Source of the DNA: Dendrobium chrysotoxum
Lineage: Eukaryota > Streptophyta > Magnoliopsida > Asparagales > Orchidaceae
Direction: 5' to 3'
DNA: 64,000 bases
Assembly: GCA_019925795.1 (NCBI GenBank)
Contig: CM034305.1
Location: 58,950,573 to 59,014,572, forward strand
The position numbers were made by a program, and so were the translations under genes. Each line of letters opens with the position of its first letter. Within the stretch, counting starts at the first letter, position 1. The notes under the pieces are model-generated. The model ran no database searches and was not told the origin of the DNA. It saw only the letters and a program-made list of their open reading frames with translations. Below, piece by piece: positions 24,331-36,553 of the stretch.

Positions 24331-26760
24331 AATTCTAACATCAAACTCTCTACATATACTTATACAATAGTCTAGTATCTAAATGACATCAAAATATATG
24401 TATGAAAATATGTATTTCAATTTACATAAATTAATATTAGTTGAATTTTGGTATGCAATTTAAAAATTAAAGATTTAGATGTTAGATTTATAAATGTATA
24501 AGAATTCAATGGTTTGCATTTGAATTCTCTCATTGTTATGAAATATATGATTCGCACTTGATATTGTAGAAAGCAAACTTGAAACTATGGGCATATGAAG
24601 CAGCTTGGGTATATGAAGCTGTTTGTTTCACAGAAAATGATGCATCCTTTGACATGGGCTCAAGCATCTTCCAAACATCACCCACAAGATCCAAACACAA
24701 CCCAAGGGGGAAGACAAGCTTACAAAAGTGAACACACTAGCATTCAAAAATTATTTCATACTAACACTTTTGATAAAGTAAGATTCTAAAGCTTCTAACA
24801 TTAGTAATGAATGAACCAATACATTCTTTAGCACTAAAAGAATGCAAAGTACATGACAAGTTGTATTATATTTGGTGAAGTTCATTCTCTCAATTATTGA
24901 ATATCTTTCACAATAATAACAAAAAGACTTAAATTTCTTCTGCAAGATAACATTTAACAAAAAGAGACAAATGTTATGTTTCCTTCTTCCACAGATTAGA
25001 GAGATATCTATGTTTCTGCTAACTAATCTAAAGATCAAAATTATAATCAATATCTACTACCTAGTTGCTGAAATTTACAATAGATAGAAATCATTCTTAG
25101 TTATGACATGATCTAGGAAAAACCTTCAATCTGTAAGAGCAACTAAAAGACTAATCTCAATATAACCTAGTTTTGTTTAGATTGATTCGATCTAAAATAA
25201 ATTATTACATTTCATTTCAAGCAAGTTCTAGTGTTTAATTTGTCATCAACAAGATATTAACATTTTTTTTGTACTGATATACATTTATTTTATATGATTG
25301 TATTGAGGAAATTGTTAAAGTTAAATTTAATGCTTTATTCTTTTGTCTATAGCATTAAAGTTCAAATTTTAGCTCAAAATACATAATTTTAGATATGATT
25401 TGAAGATAATGTTAATTCCCAATAATTTAAAACCAAGATCAGTGAAGCAAACTAAAATAACACTTTCCAGCTTATCATTATGTATTTTTACATGTTTTCT
25501 TAATCATGGTGGATTCATAACTAAGACAACAAAATAAGAAGTAAACAAATTTAAATTTAACAAGACCAGAAATAATAGATTATGATCATTTCATAAAGCA
25601 TATTATTATAAAGTCATATAGGAGAAAATGATGCAAATCTCTAATGCTAAGTAGAGATTTTGTGTGTTAGTGGGAACAACCTTACTTTACATAAAATTAT
25701 GGCCTATCATAAAGCTAAACCTAGAAGAGAGATAATATGGAGATAAATGCATAATGAAGTTCAAATATAATTTTAACTCTTAGAGTACATGGAACCTATA
25801 AAACCTACACATATTCTCATATTCACATATAAATAAAACCACATAGAAATAAATCGCCAATGATCTCAGTAAAAAAGGGAGCAACAAAAATTAAAAAAAT
25901 TCTATTATTGCCACACAAGTACATAAAAGTAGCAAATCATAAGTATCATCTTATTCAACAATTAAGAAGCTTTGCTATGAAAAAAAAAAACTCTTTCATT
26001 CCATAATGGATGCTCCAAAAACAAAGAACAAAATTCTGAACCTTGGCCACAATTGATTATGGTTCCCCTTTAATGTTTCAAAACCCTGGCTTTAGGACCA
26101 AGTAAGAGTCAGCAAGAAATCAAAGATGAAAATGGGATTGCGAAGTTGTGAATCAACAAAAAATAATGCATGAAAGTCAAAGAAATAATGATTTTATCTT
26201 GCTATTGCACTGTAACTAATCATCTTTGTAAAGGGCAAATGATCCAACAAAGTTTTACTTATCGTTATTAGGGTAGTAGGCTATCTGGAGGCTAGAGAAA
26301 TCATAAATTAGTGCAGCAATGGGCATTAAGAAGGAAGAAATTATGTGATGTTCCTTGTTACCTAGCATGATGGTGTGGTAGACCTAGCCATTTGTTTAGG
26401 AAGAAACTGTGAGCAATGGTGTGGAAAACCTAGGCATTTGATCACAAGGAAAAAGCCCTTAAGAATGGTGCTTTTGAAAAACACCTAGGTGTTCGATCTC
26501 TAGATGAAGAAATGCCTAGCTAGCTCACGAACCGATCTGGAAGAAGAAATACTTAGCTCATGAACATGCACATGATGCTTTAATTGGTTAAAGAGAAAGC
26601 CAAGGGGGATGAAATGCATGGTCTATTTAGAACCAAATAAATCTTTGTTTCTTAATAAATCTTTATTACAACATTTAATTAAAGGTTTCTTAATAATATT
26701 ATAGTAAGTACACTCATAGGCTACTCTTTGATTTCTCTTGTTCGAAATTTTGATGTGTAC

Positions 26761-26795
<35 letters not shown>

Positions 26796-27400
26796 GTGTG
26801 TGTGTGTGTGGAACAATTCTTTTCTTTTATATTATTGGAATTATATACAATCACATTATTTTCTATTTAGGTCCCTTAGTTGAATCATTTTTTATTAACT
26901 TTTCAATATTTAATTTTAATTACAAAAGTTTTGACTAAGAAAACACACAAAAGTAATAAAATATGTAAACAAAAGCAGGTCATAGCTCATGGATACATTT
27001 CTCTTCTTAAATTGAAGCTAAACTACAATTTGGGATGTTATGACAAAAATATACAACTCTACCACATATTTTCGTAACTAGAGGATTTCGTAATTTAAAT
27101 TCATAAAGTTCATCTCAAAAAGTTAAAACCCATATTTGGGGCTACCCGTTAATACGAAATTGAGGTTACAGGTCCTTAATGCATCATAAGTGCTCTAAAA
27201 CTACAACATTTGAAGTAAAACCTATAAACCAATGATTCAATCTAATACTTACAATAAATAGGAAAAAAAGGAGGGAAAGCTAACCTAGCGAGAGGGAAAC
27301 TCAAAAAAAGGACCTTTCGAAGAGCAAAAGAGCATTAGCAACTTGCCATACAAGGTCACCTCCAGTCGAGAAAGAGCAACCTAAAAGCAACCAAGCATCA
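24331..27400. other. AT-rich intergenic DNA
   Basis: No recognisable gene. It includes a TA/TG microsatellite (26763-26810). A stretch near 26340-26580 has repeated TGGTGTGG and CCTAGGCATTTG blocks, which suggests a decayed local duplication. Short open frames (24595-24789, 24751-25050, 26880-27077) have no motif. Confidence 0.5.
26763..26810. repeat. (TA)n(TG)n microsatellite
   Basis: About 15 TA units followed by TCTG and a run of TG. Confidence 0.95.
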
Positions 27401-27960
27401 AAACTTGTAGAGGAGCTTTTTGGTTTTTTTCTCTCTCTAGATTTAATTCTTATGAGAGAAGCTTTGGGTTAGGGGGGGGGGACCGTTGGTCACCCTCTCG
27501 CCACCACAGAAGGAGCGGCTAAGGGATTTCGGTGGACGGTGGGAGTAGTTCTGATGACGGTGTTTCTCGTGCTGCGGGGGGTTTGCGGTGTTGGTGCTCT
27601 AGGGGGGGCGGGGTGGAGGCGGTTCTTGTATGGAGATTCTGGTTTTGAATTGGGGGTTAGGGCTGATGGTAGGTTGCTTTCTACAGCTAGTTCAACGTCA
27701 TTGGAGATGGATATTGAGGGTTGTTGTGCTAGTTCCTAGTTCGGTGGAGATAGGGTTCTGGAAGATGTAGTGATGGAAAACTGTTTGAAGATGGATCTTG
27801 GTCTTTCACAAACTATGATGGATAAATGCCCAGGGGATGAGGGGATGGCTAACCAATATCTCAAGTCTGGTAAGGATCTCTATGATTTGGATAAGGATGT
27901 TAACCAAAATGTGCCACATGATTTATTGGCAGGAAAAGGAGATTTGAATTTTGCTTCAAG

Positions 27961-29727
27961 TTTGGGTGTCTGGAATATAGATTGGAATGAGGCTGCAAAC
28001 TGTCTTAGGGCCATTGAGAAGGGAAAGGGTTTGAGATGTGTGAAGAGAAGGATGGAAAGTTACAAATGGAAGAGAATAAGAATGGAGGTAAATTCTCTAA
28101 TTTTCTGGCTTCAAGAAATTCTGTAGTTGAAGAAGTGAAGATGACTTGAAATGGTAAAGAGACTGGTTTCTTGAATGAAGAAGGGATAAAGTGGAAGAAA
28201 GTTGTTGAACCAAATGGGGCTTGGGTAAAGGCAAAGCATGTTCCATTAGTTTTAAAAAAGGATGTGAAAGATTTCTTCAGTGAGGATGGCTTGGTTTTAC
28301 TGAATCTTGAGAAAGCAAGAAGTATTGTAGAAAAGCTAGGTAAAGCCTTGGTGGGGAGATTGCTTGGGAGAAGACTATCTTTCTGGGTAGTGCAAAATGA
28401 GCGATAGAAGAAATGGGGGCATCTTGGAATGGTACAGATTACTCTAATGGGTTTGGACTGCTTTATTTGCTGGTTTGAAAAGATGGAAGCCATAAATAAT
28501 GTTCTTATTAGGGGCCCTTATTTTATTGCTGGACAAACCATTGGGGTAGACAAATGGGTTTCAGGATTGTCCATCAAATCTTTGAAAGGTTTTACTTCTC
28601 CAATTTGGATTAAGTTATTGAACCTTCCACTTGAATATTGGGATTACAATAATCTTGCATGGTCAGCTAATCTAGTTGGAGAACCCTTGTTGGTGGATGC
28701 TCACACAAGTTCTAGGGGGAGATGTTCTTATGCCAGAGTATGTGTTAGAATTGACCTTGGCAAAAGGTTATATAAAGGAATATGGGCACAAGGCTTTGGA
28801 GGAAGGTTCTTCTAACCTATTTAGTATGAATCGATTCCTATCATATGTAATAATTATGGGAATATTAAACGTAGAGGGGAGGTATGCAGGGAGCCAAGCA
28901 AGCATTTTATAGGGGTTACAACTACTGGAGATGTTCTGGTGGGAAGGAAAGTTGAGAAGCCTGTAGGTGATAATTTTGAGAAGAATACCAATCCTGGTGA
29001 TCGGGAAAGATGTATGATCCGAGTTAATAATCTCGATAAGCTGGATGAGGATGTTGGGAGGTAGATGGTGGTCATGAAAGGAAAGGGAGGAACAATAAAC
29101 CCGAAAAGATCATATAGGGTAACAACAAGGGTCCTGTTTGGAGGGAAGTTCCTAAGAAGGTTGTGGGTGAACTGGGTAAGGAAAAATGATTGAAGACCCG
29201 GAGAGAAAGGTTGATGGAGAATCGATGTCTGATGCGCCTATGGAAGGTATTAAGGAAGGACTGCCTTATCTTTTAGAAATAAAGATTATTGACATAAAAG
29301 TAAGAGGAAGTTTAATGCTAGCAAGTCTACTGCTCATAAGCTTACTACTAAGGCCTTAACAACTTCGGGTAGTAGGATGAGTTAAACTGGATTTTCCAAA
29401 TCAAAGAGGAAGAGAGGAGTGGTGAATAGTGTGATGCTGACTAAGGAGCTAGTCAATAATGCTTCCTTTGAAGATTTGCCATGCTATGCTATTTCTGATA
29501 GCAAGGTAGGTAGAGCTAGAGTCTCTTTAATGAAGAATAAGAAGAAGAAGGAAGCTTGTGTGCTATTGGCTAAAGAACTAAAAAGTATATGCCCTTTTGT
29601 TGAATTGCCCCATTTCAGATTTGGCAGGGATAAGGTGGTGGTGGACACTTATTTCGAGGACAGATCTGGCAATGGTGAGTTGAATAGATCGATCAGCGGG
29701 GACGCGTCCCCTTTGGTGATCAAATGA
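27961..29727 (+). pseudogene. LINE-2 ORF1 (DUF4283 protein)
   Basis: ORF1 products bind element RNA. The DUF4283 domain spans about 28170-28815 with KKWGHLGMVQITLMGLDCF, LIRGPYFIAGQTIGVDKW, LKGFTSPIWIKLLNLPLEYW and ARVCVRIDLGKRL. The knuckle that follows is damaged: near 28842 it reads ICNNYGNIKRRGEVC, with a Cys-to-Tyr and a His-to-Arg change relative to CxxCGxxGHxxxxC. A Lys-rich C-terminal part ends in SPLVIK at 29724. The stop (TGA, 29725-29727) overlaps the ORF2 ATG (29724-29726). Several stops and shifts interrupt the frame. Confidence 0.75.
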
Positions 29728-30525
29728 AGAGCATCATTTGTTGGAACTGTAGGGGAGCTCGCAAGGCTACAATGAGCAACTACTTAAGAAGTATATTAGG
29801 ATAACAATGTGAGTTCCATTGGGTTGGTGGAAAACAAAGTGAAAGAATTCAATAGATATGATGTGGATAAATTGATTGGTAGAGGTTGAAAGGGCAGGTG
29901 GATTCTTATCCTTTGGAAGTTGGGGTTGGTTCCTCTTAATTTGGAACCTCAAACACAGCAATGATTGATGGGTATAATTAAGAATGCTGATGGGATCTGC
30001 TAGGAGATTACGGTTGTATATGCAAACAATGATAGAATAGCTAGAAAGTCTTTATGGGATGAGATATCTATTAACCATGATGCTGATTTTCCTTTTATGG
30101 TCTGTGGTGAATTTAATTGTATACTTTCCCAAGATGATAAAAAGGGAGGTAAGCCTTTTAAACATTCTAAACTGCTACTGAGATGGAAGAATTCATGGAA
30201 AAAAAATGACTTGGTGGACCCTGGATTCATTGGCCCTACTTTTACCTAGATCAATAACAAAGAAGGTAGGAGTAGGATTTGGTTTAGGCTTGACCAATTT
30301 TTGGTGAGCTCGAGGCTCCTGAGTTTATTCCATGATATCCAAATTAAACATCTAAATAGGGTGGCATCTAATCATTCCCCGATTCTCTGTAGAATCTTGG
30401 GGAGCAGCAAAAGATTTTCATCTTGGATAAAATTTGAAGATATTTGGCTATCTTATCTGGTGGTTTTGAGAATTATTTTGAAGCATTGGGGCATCAATGA
30501 CGTTGGATCTGAAATGTATAAGTAG
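29724..30525 (+). pseudogene. LINE-2 endonuclease domain (start of ORF2)
   Basis: The start codon gives MKSIICWNCRGARKATMSNY. After a frameshift, EITVVYANND, MVCGEFNCILSQDDKKGG (GGDFN changed to CGEFN), FTxINNKEGRSRIW and VASNHSPIL follow. The last block should read SDH; here the catalytic Asp is Asn (codon AAT at 30370-30372). The domain cannot be active as written. Confidence 0.78.
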
Positions 30526-30659
30526 AAGAGAAAAGTGTAAGAGGACACTCAGGGCTCTTTTCTTTTGGAGCAAAAATAAATTCAAGGAAATTGGGAAGGA
30601 TAAGGAAGACCTTCAAAGAGATATTTCTTTATTACAACAATTGGAATGAGACAGGGTTG

Positions 30660-32270
30660 GTTTGTCTGAAAGAGAAGCGATGGAATTGAGAAATAAAGTG
30701 CTAAAGCTAAATGGTACTTTGGCTAGGCTGTTGAGCGGGTGGAGACAAAGAGAAAAAATACGGAGGATGGAGGAAGGAGATAAAAACATGCACTTCTTCC
30801 ATACAGTGGCGTCAGCTCGCCGAAGGATGAATAAGATAAGGGAGTTGAGAACCCCTGAGGGAGAAACCAACCAAGATAGAGTGGTAATAAACAAATTCAT
30901 CTTTGATATTTTTAAAATGAAATAGGGAAGATAGGAAATTATTGGAACTGATTGGCCATCTCTGGTAAAGCATAAAGAAATAGTTTGTAGCTTTGGTGAT
31001 TTTCTAGACAAAGATGTGTCTGAGGACGACATTTCGTAGATTGTTATGTCATTTGGTAAAAACAAAGCCCCGAGAAGAGATAGGATCACAGCTTCTTTTT
31101 CAAAAAATTTTGGAGCATTGTTGGAGAGCAGGTGACTGACGCTTGTTTGGAGTTCTTTAATACCAAGATTATGATGGATGATTGGAGGGAAACCATGGTG
31201 ATCTTAGTCCCTAAAGTGGCTCAACTGGAACACCTATCTAAGCTGGGGCCTATCAGCTTATGCCAAAGAGTTTATAAGATTGTTGCGATAGTTATAGTGA
31301 ATAGAATTAAACCAATCCTTCCCATGATTATTTCGGAGGAGCAAGCTGCCTTTTTTTCCTGGAAGATCTATTTCAGATCATTGCCTTATTGCTCAAGAAG
31401 TGATAAACAACTTTAAGATTTCAACTGCTAAGAGTGGAATGCATTCTTTGAAGATTGACATGGAGCAAACATACGATAAGATTAGTTGGGAATCTTTAGA
31501 GTTGGTTCTTATTTGGATGGGGTTCCTGGCTCAGTTTCGTAATTTGGTGCAAAATTATATTAGATCTCCTAGATTTTCCTTACTTATCAATGGACAATTA
31601 TCTGAATGGATTACTATTGAGTGTGGATTTAGGCAAGGGTGTCCTTTATCACCCTACTTATTCTTCTTATGTTCAGAATTGCTATCTTTGGCCTTGCAAA
31701 AAAAGGAGCATATCATGGGTGTGCCAATTTCAGTGGGGGGACATCATGTCTCTCATCTTTTATATGCTAATGACATAGTTGTTTTTGTAGGGGTTTCTAA
31801 AGTTGATATTAGGCATATTACCAATACCTTGCATGATCATTGTTCTTGGTCGGGACAAAAGATCAACCATGGTAAATTAGTGGTGTTTTTCAGAAGGGAA
31901 CATCAGAATGGAAGAAAAAAAGAATTGCTTCTTTAATTGGTTTCAAGAAGGTTGAGGAGTTTGATTACCTTGGTATTAAGCTGTCTTTAAGAAGTTTGGG
32001 CATTTTATACTACAATTTCCTTATCCAGAAGATGAGATCCTGTGTGATAGTGTGGGATGCAGGAAACTATCGGTTGCTAGAAGACTGATGTTAATCAATG
32101 CCACTCTTATGCCTTCTCTGATGTCTGCTATGACACATTCCCTGATTCCTAAGGTAGTGCTAATGGAAGCTGAAAAAATTTGCAAGGGCTTTCCTATGGA
32201 AAAGGGAATAGATAAAAGAGGTTTACATTATACTGCTTAGAAGGTCGTGTGAAGACTCCTTAAGTTAGAA
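30660..32270 (+). pseudogene. LINE-2 reverse transcriptase domain
   Basis: Blocks in order are RLLSGWRQREKIRRMEEGDK then NMHFFHTVAS (30725-30810), VILVPKVAQL and PISLCQRVYKIVA (31195-31285), SLKIDMEQTYDKISW near 31446, FRQGCPLSPYLFFLCSELL near 31628, and the active site as YANDIVVF (31763-31774). The family motif is YADD, so the second-last Asp of the metal site is Asn. The thumb region follows (WSGQKINHGK and a damaged LGIKLSL-like block). Several frame breaks are present. Confidence 0.82.
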
Positions 32271-33317
32271 GGGTTGGGTATCCATGCTTCTCCTAAATGT
32301 ATAGGGCCTCTTAGAGCTAGGATTATATGGAATTTTTTGTCCAAACCTGATGGAATATTAAGGAAATGCCTAAGAGCTAAACAATGAGGAAGTCATTGGG
32401 ATTAGGATGTTAAAAGATATGATTTTTCATCCTGGAAGATTATTTATGATGGTGTGGATTATTTACAAAGCTGCATAAGATGGAAGGTCAAGAATGGGGA
32501 ATCTATTGATGTCCTAAAATTGGTGTGGATTTGGGATAAAGCTATAAAAGAATGGCCCACCTTTAATGATATGGGTAGGTTGGAAGGGATGAAGGTATCT
32601 CAATTAATGGTGCTGGATGAAAGTTGGGATAAAGCACATATTATGGACTTGTTTGGGGAGGTTTTTAGAGGTATGATCTGTAACATTCCCATTTGGGTGA
32701 ACAAAATTGAAGACTGCATGGAACTTATCAAAACTCCAATTAGTAGATTTGTTTCTTTTATTTGTTAGAGGGAGCCATTTAAGATGGTGGAGGATATGGT
32801 TGTAAACATATACAAGCTCAAATTGAATCCAAGAGTTAGGCTTTTCTGGGTGTATAAAGGGATTATTCCTACTGAGGATTGGCTTCTGAAGCTCGATTTG
32901 CAAGGTGGAATGGGTGTCCTTTAAATTGCCGAGGTACAAAAGATTTAAATCATGTAACCGTGGGGTGTAAATATCTCTAATTGGTTATAAAAGCTTTGGG
33001 AAAATGGGGCTTCATACTGCCAAGATTCAGGAACCTTGAGGAACCGCAAGTGGAGATTGGGAAGTGCAGAAAGGAGGAGTTCTCTTGGGGTATTTTGTAT
33101 TGTAATATTGTGCTCCTTTGCTAGAAGAACATGAATGATATGTGGCATGGTAATACATACTCTTCTCCTCTGGTGACTACTAGAAATGCTGTAGAAATGC
33201 TATATCAGAGGAAGTGTTATAGTTTTTTGGAATGCTGGAACACCGGGACTCCAATCAACCTGATGGGTTGTCCTCTTGCTCATGGTGCACCCCCCCCCCC
33301 CCCCCCCCCCCCCCCCC
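32271..33317 (+). pseudogene. LINE-2 zf-RVT-like linker region
   Basis: Between RT and RNase H lies the poorly conserved zinc-binding-like region of plant L1 elements. Visible parts are RWKVKNGESIDVLKLVWIWD near 32480, WPTFNDMGRLEGMKVSQLM near 32550, and RLFWVYKGIIPTEDWL near 32838. It ends in a run of 28 C (33290-33317), which has probably expanded by slippage from a Pro-rich linker (PPPP before the RNase H tryptophan). Confidence 0.65.
33290..33317. repeat. Poly(C) run, 28 bases
   Basis: A pure C homopolymer within the LINE. The equivalent place in the third LINE encodes HPPPPEWIKIN, so the run is an expanded proline stretch. Length may be affected by sequencing or assembly error. Confidence 0.9.
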
Positions 33318-33817
33318 TTCGAATTGGCTGAAAATTAACATTGATGGAGCTCTTCATAGTAACAATGCTGGAGGTATTAAAATGGTGGTTCGAAAAAGCC
33401 AAGGCAAGTTCATGATGGCGGCTGGATGGAGTATTTTTCATTGGGATAGCTTGCAGGTGGAGTTTCTTACCTTGAAATACATTGGAAATGTAGTAGAAAG
33501 ATGGATGTTTCGAATGCAAGGGATCTTGATTGAGGGGGACAATGCAAGTGTTATTATACATATGTAGAAATTGTGTAAGGAGGCTAGATTGAAGGATAGA
33601 GCTCAGGAAAGTGACCAGTTCAACTAGATAAAATTGTTCAACTCGGTGGTGTTTATGCGTATGCCGAGATAAAGTAAAAAAGCAGCCCATTTTTGTGCTC
33701 AACAGGCTATTGAAGGACATTTTTTGTGGAAATATGGGAATAAGAACTCTTTGTGCTTGCCTCAAGAATTTCTTAATATTCTTGAGGAAGATTACTTATT
33801 TAGTTTATTTCTTTCTT
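33318..33817 (+). pseudogene. LINE-2 RNase H domain
   Basis: NWLKINIDGALHSNNAGG then VVRKSQGKFM is the typical entry to the plant L1 RNase H, and here the first catalytic Asp (NIDG) is kept. LQVEFLTLKY with its Glu and IEGDNASVI with its Asp follow, then after two stops AAHFCAQQAI. The frame ends FLNILEEDYLFSLFLS and a stop, closely paralleling the end of the third LINE. Confidence 0.75.
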
Positions 33818-33849
33818 AGTGGACGGTCATGGTTATTTCTTATTTTGGT

Positions 33850-34090
33850 ATCGAGATCATTAGCTAGAAGAACAAGAGGGAGGTCCAGCACCGATACCAC
33901 CACCCACACCGCTAATCCAACAGACTCAGTATGATGCACTGGTTCAAAGATTTGATTAGTGGGAGGCTAGATTTCATACCTATATTGGACAACAGCAGCA
34001 ACAACATGACTAGGATATAGCCTGGTTTGGGGAGCAGTTTGCTTTCAATAAACACTTCTTTCAACCACCACCACCACCACCACCTGATTA
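33850..34090 (+). pseudogene. Third ORF remnant of a SIRE/Maximus-like copia element
   Basis: The frame gives PPPTPLIQQTQYDALVQRFD, WEARFHTYIGQQQQQHD, IAWFGEQFAFNKHFF and a run of seven prolines, with stops between. Gln-rich, coiled-coil-like proteins in this position, before a TCAAAAGGGGGAG tract, are characteristic of SIRE/Maximus copia elements. Their function is not settled. The assignment is by position and composition. Confidence 0.55.
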
Positions 34091-34374
34091 GGATCCTTCA
34101 TTTTTCTAGTTTGCTCTGTGTTTTTTTGTGTTCCTATGTTTGTCTTTTTTTTACTTCTATACTTTGTGATGTTTCTTCTTTATGTCTTGCATTATTTTTT
34201 AGTTAGTTGTTTCCTACTTCTTTTTGTGATGTCAAAAGGGGGAGTAGTAGTTTATTGTTTATTGTTAATTATTTGTGTATTTTTATTTTAATGAAGTTTG
34301 TTTCCAATTTGATAATTATTGTTCAGCATGTCATAAGACTTGCAATATCTTTAACAATAATATTTACCATCATT

Positions 34375-34389
34375 AAAAAGGGGGGAGAT
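34375..34389 (+). promoter_or_regulatory. Polypurine tract of copia B
   Basis: AAAAAGGGGGGAGAT directly before TATTGCAAATC, the LTR start. Confidence 0.8.
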
Positions 34390-36249
34390 TATTGCAAATC
34401 TGGGCCTAAGCACTGTGATTTTGATGATAACAAATATTATTATCCTCTTGCTACTATTCATTACACATCTATTTTATCGCCCTACTCACTAATATTTTAA
34501 GTCCGCAGTCCACTTGAAACCCCATCAGCTTAACATCAAATAGATTAGGGTTAAGTAAGTTTGCAATTTCATGTTCAACGCATTTTTTACCTTTCTTGAG
34601 TCAAATCATATATATTGTGGATACTAGCCAAGTAACCATGCGCATACACACTCAAAGGAGTGAGTTGGTGAGTCAAAATTTTTTTTTATTTTTTGAACTA
34701 ATCATACAGTACGATTTAGATGCTACTGGACTATCTATTAAAATAGGAAACCCTAATTAGAGCTCCTCAGCTAATCAAGGTTGATTAAACTAATAAAAAA
34801 TTAAAAAAAAAAGGTTGATTGAGCTAATCATACTGGATGATGTTGATCATACTGAATTATCAATTATAATCAATAAAGCTGCCGCGAATCATAATTTAGG
34901 AAAAAAAATTTAATGATTATATTTAGCCTGATCGTACAGGACTATACCCATCGTATAGGATGATCTTGAAAAATCTCGCCTAAATTAATCCTATGATTAG
35001 GGGACTAATTATGGTTAAATTGATCAATCACATTATATAGGATAATCGAAGATGATCATACTGTACGACCAGATCCTTGCATTGTATTATATTTAATTGT
35101 CACCCATTGTACAGGACAAAAATTATGATATTTCAACTAATCATCTTAGACGATACCCCTCCTTCGTACTATACGAATTGATTTCTACATGGGATGATAT
35201 TTAATCATTGGCTATAGTACCAAACAATTAATACAGACTTGTGAAATTTTTGTCTTAGATGATCGCAAGATCGTATGAGATGATCGGAAGATCGTATGAG
35301 ATGATCCATATAAATACTTGAATTAATCGTATAGAATAATGCAATTCATACTGTCTGAAAGGGATATTTTTGTACTAATTATCCTGGATGATATCACGAT
35401 CGTACTAGACTATCTTTGTCGATAAATTAAAAATTTGGGCTTCTTTTGGAGGCTCTCTATTTAAGCTCTAGCTATGGAGTTGATCTTAAAGAGAGCTTAG
35501 AGAAGGAAGAGAGAGCTTGGGAGAGAGAGATATCCTTGTGATGGGGAGTCATAAGGGATTCACAAAGGTTTCTCCGAGTAAGGTTTCCACCATCTTCTTC
35601 AAGTTGTTTATCAGGTTCCTTAGTGGCGCTAGGGGAGACTTTTATCAGCATCAGATCTAGGTTCTCTGCCTTCACCTTGAGGGTTAAAAAGGATTCCAAG
35701 ATTCTCTGCCTACTCCTAGAGGGAGTAAAAGAATTCCAAGGTTCTCTGCCTACTCAAGGAGTGAGTAAAAGGATTCCCAAGGTTCTCTGCCTACTCCATG
35801 AAGGAGTAAAAGAATATTCGGTTCTCTGCCTACTCTAAGAGGGAGTAAAAAGATTCAAGGTACTCTGCCTCATCGAGTCGGTGGAAAGATTTTGTAAGGG
35901 ATTCTCCACCTTACTGTGGGGGCAAAATGAGAGACACTACTTTTAGTGCAATACCTAGAAAGGAGGTTTTCGAGGAGTGGACGTAGGTCAAGTTGACCGT
36001 ACCACTATAATTCGGGTGTGGTCTTTCTATTTACTTTTCCACATTTATTTTTTACATTTTTTATGTGATTTGTTGTGTTTTTGAAATCACTGATTTTTAA
36101 CATCATGAAAGTGATCTGCTCCACATCGAGGGATTTTAATTTTTTGTCTATTAAAGAATTTTTTTTAAATAACCAATTCACCCCCCCCCCCCCCTCTTGG
36201 TTAGCCTCAGGCTAGTTCTCTGAGGTTTAACAGCCTTCACAAACTTTCA
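34390..36249 (+). repeat. 3' LTR of copia B
   Basis: It runs from TATTGCAAATC to CACAAACTTTCA. It contains the near-palindrome array (34690-35420), a TATA-like CTATTTAAGC near 35457, five and a half tandem units of 39-41 bp (35660-35893), a GGAGTGGACGTAGGTCA block, a 14-base C-run (36181-36194) and CTCTTGGTTAGCC. Part order is identical to LTR A. Confidence 0.85.
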
Positions 36250-36553
36250 AAATATTCTTTCTGAGATTGACAGGCTACCTATTCTTCTTGAGAATAAACA
36301 TCGCACCTTATTCGTGTAGGCAGACTCGTAGTCATAAGCATAATCTGAATATTTGGTCTTCTATCTCCCTTTGGCCATTGACTCGCATACTCTCTGAGAT
36401 TTGATTTAACATCATCTTCATCAATGTCACTCCCTAAGTGAGGCACATATTTTCTTTCTTTAGGAGTTGCAACAATTTTGGGAAAAGTCGGCGTGGTTTT
36501 CTTTCTCTCCACCTGCTTCTTCCCTCCTTCTTATTCAGGCTATTTGTCGTCTT

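Larger units (their letters stand above)
27400..33820 (+). mobile_element. L1-type LINE, second copy (LINE-2)
   Basis: A near-complete set of L1 parts lies on the plus strand: a GC-richer 5' leader, ORF1 with DUF4283, then ORF2 with endonuclease, RT, a C-terminal region and RNase H. ORF2 begins MKSIICWNCRGARKATMSNY, clearly the same lineage as the copy at 46682-53190 (MSSIAFWNCRGARKSVASHY). There is no 3' tail or A-run; the RNase H stop near 33817 is followed within tens of bases by copia sequence, so the 3' end is truncated. The 5' end is approximate. Confidence 0.85.
33820..36249 (+). mobile_element. Copia element B, 3' part only
   Basis: It consists of the end of the third ORF, a pre-PPT region with GATGTCAAAAGGGGGAG (34227), a PPT and a 1.86-kb LTR of the same family as A, C and D. 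The left edge lies within about 40 bp of the LINE-2 RNase H stop, with no gag or pol. On the right, the LTR end is followed directly by Ty3/gypsy sequence rather than LINE sequence. The element is therefore truncated and its two flanks do not match. Confidence 0.75.

Noticed and set aside
28005..28493. 162-codon minus-strand frame
   Set aside because: Antisense shadow of LINE-2 ORF1, whose DUF4283 motifs are on the plus strand.
33280..33765. 161-codon minus-strand frame ending in a Gly run
   Set aside because: Antisense of the LINE RNase H and the poly(C) tract.
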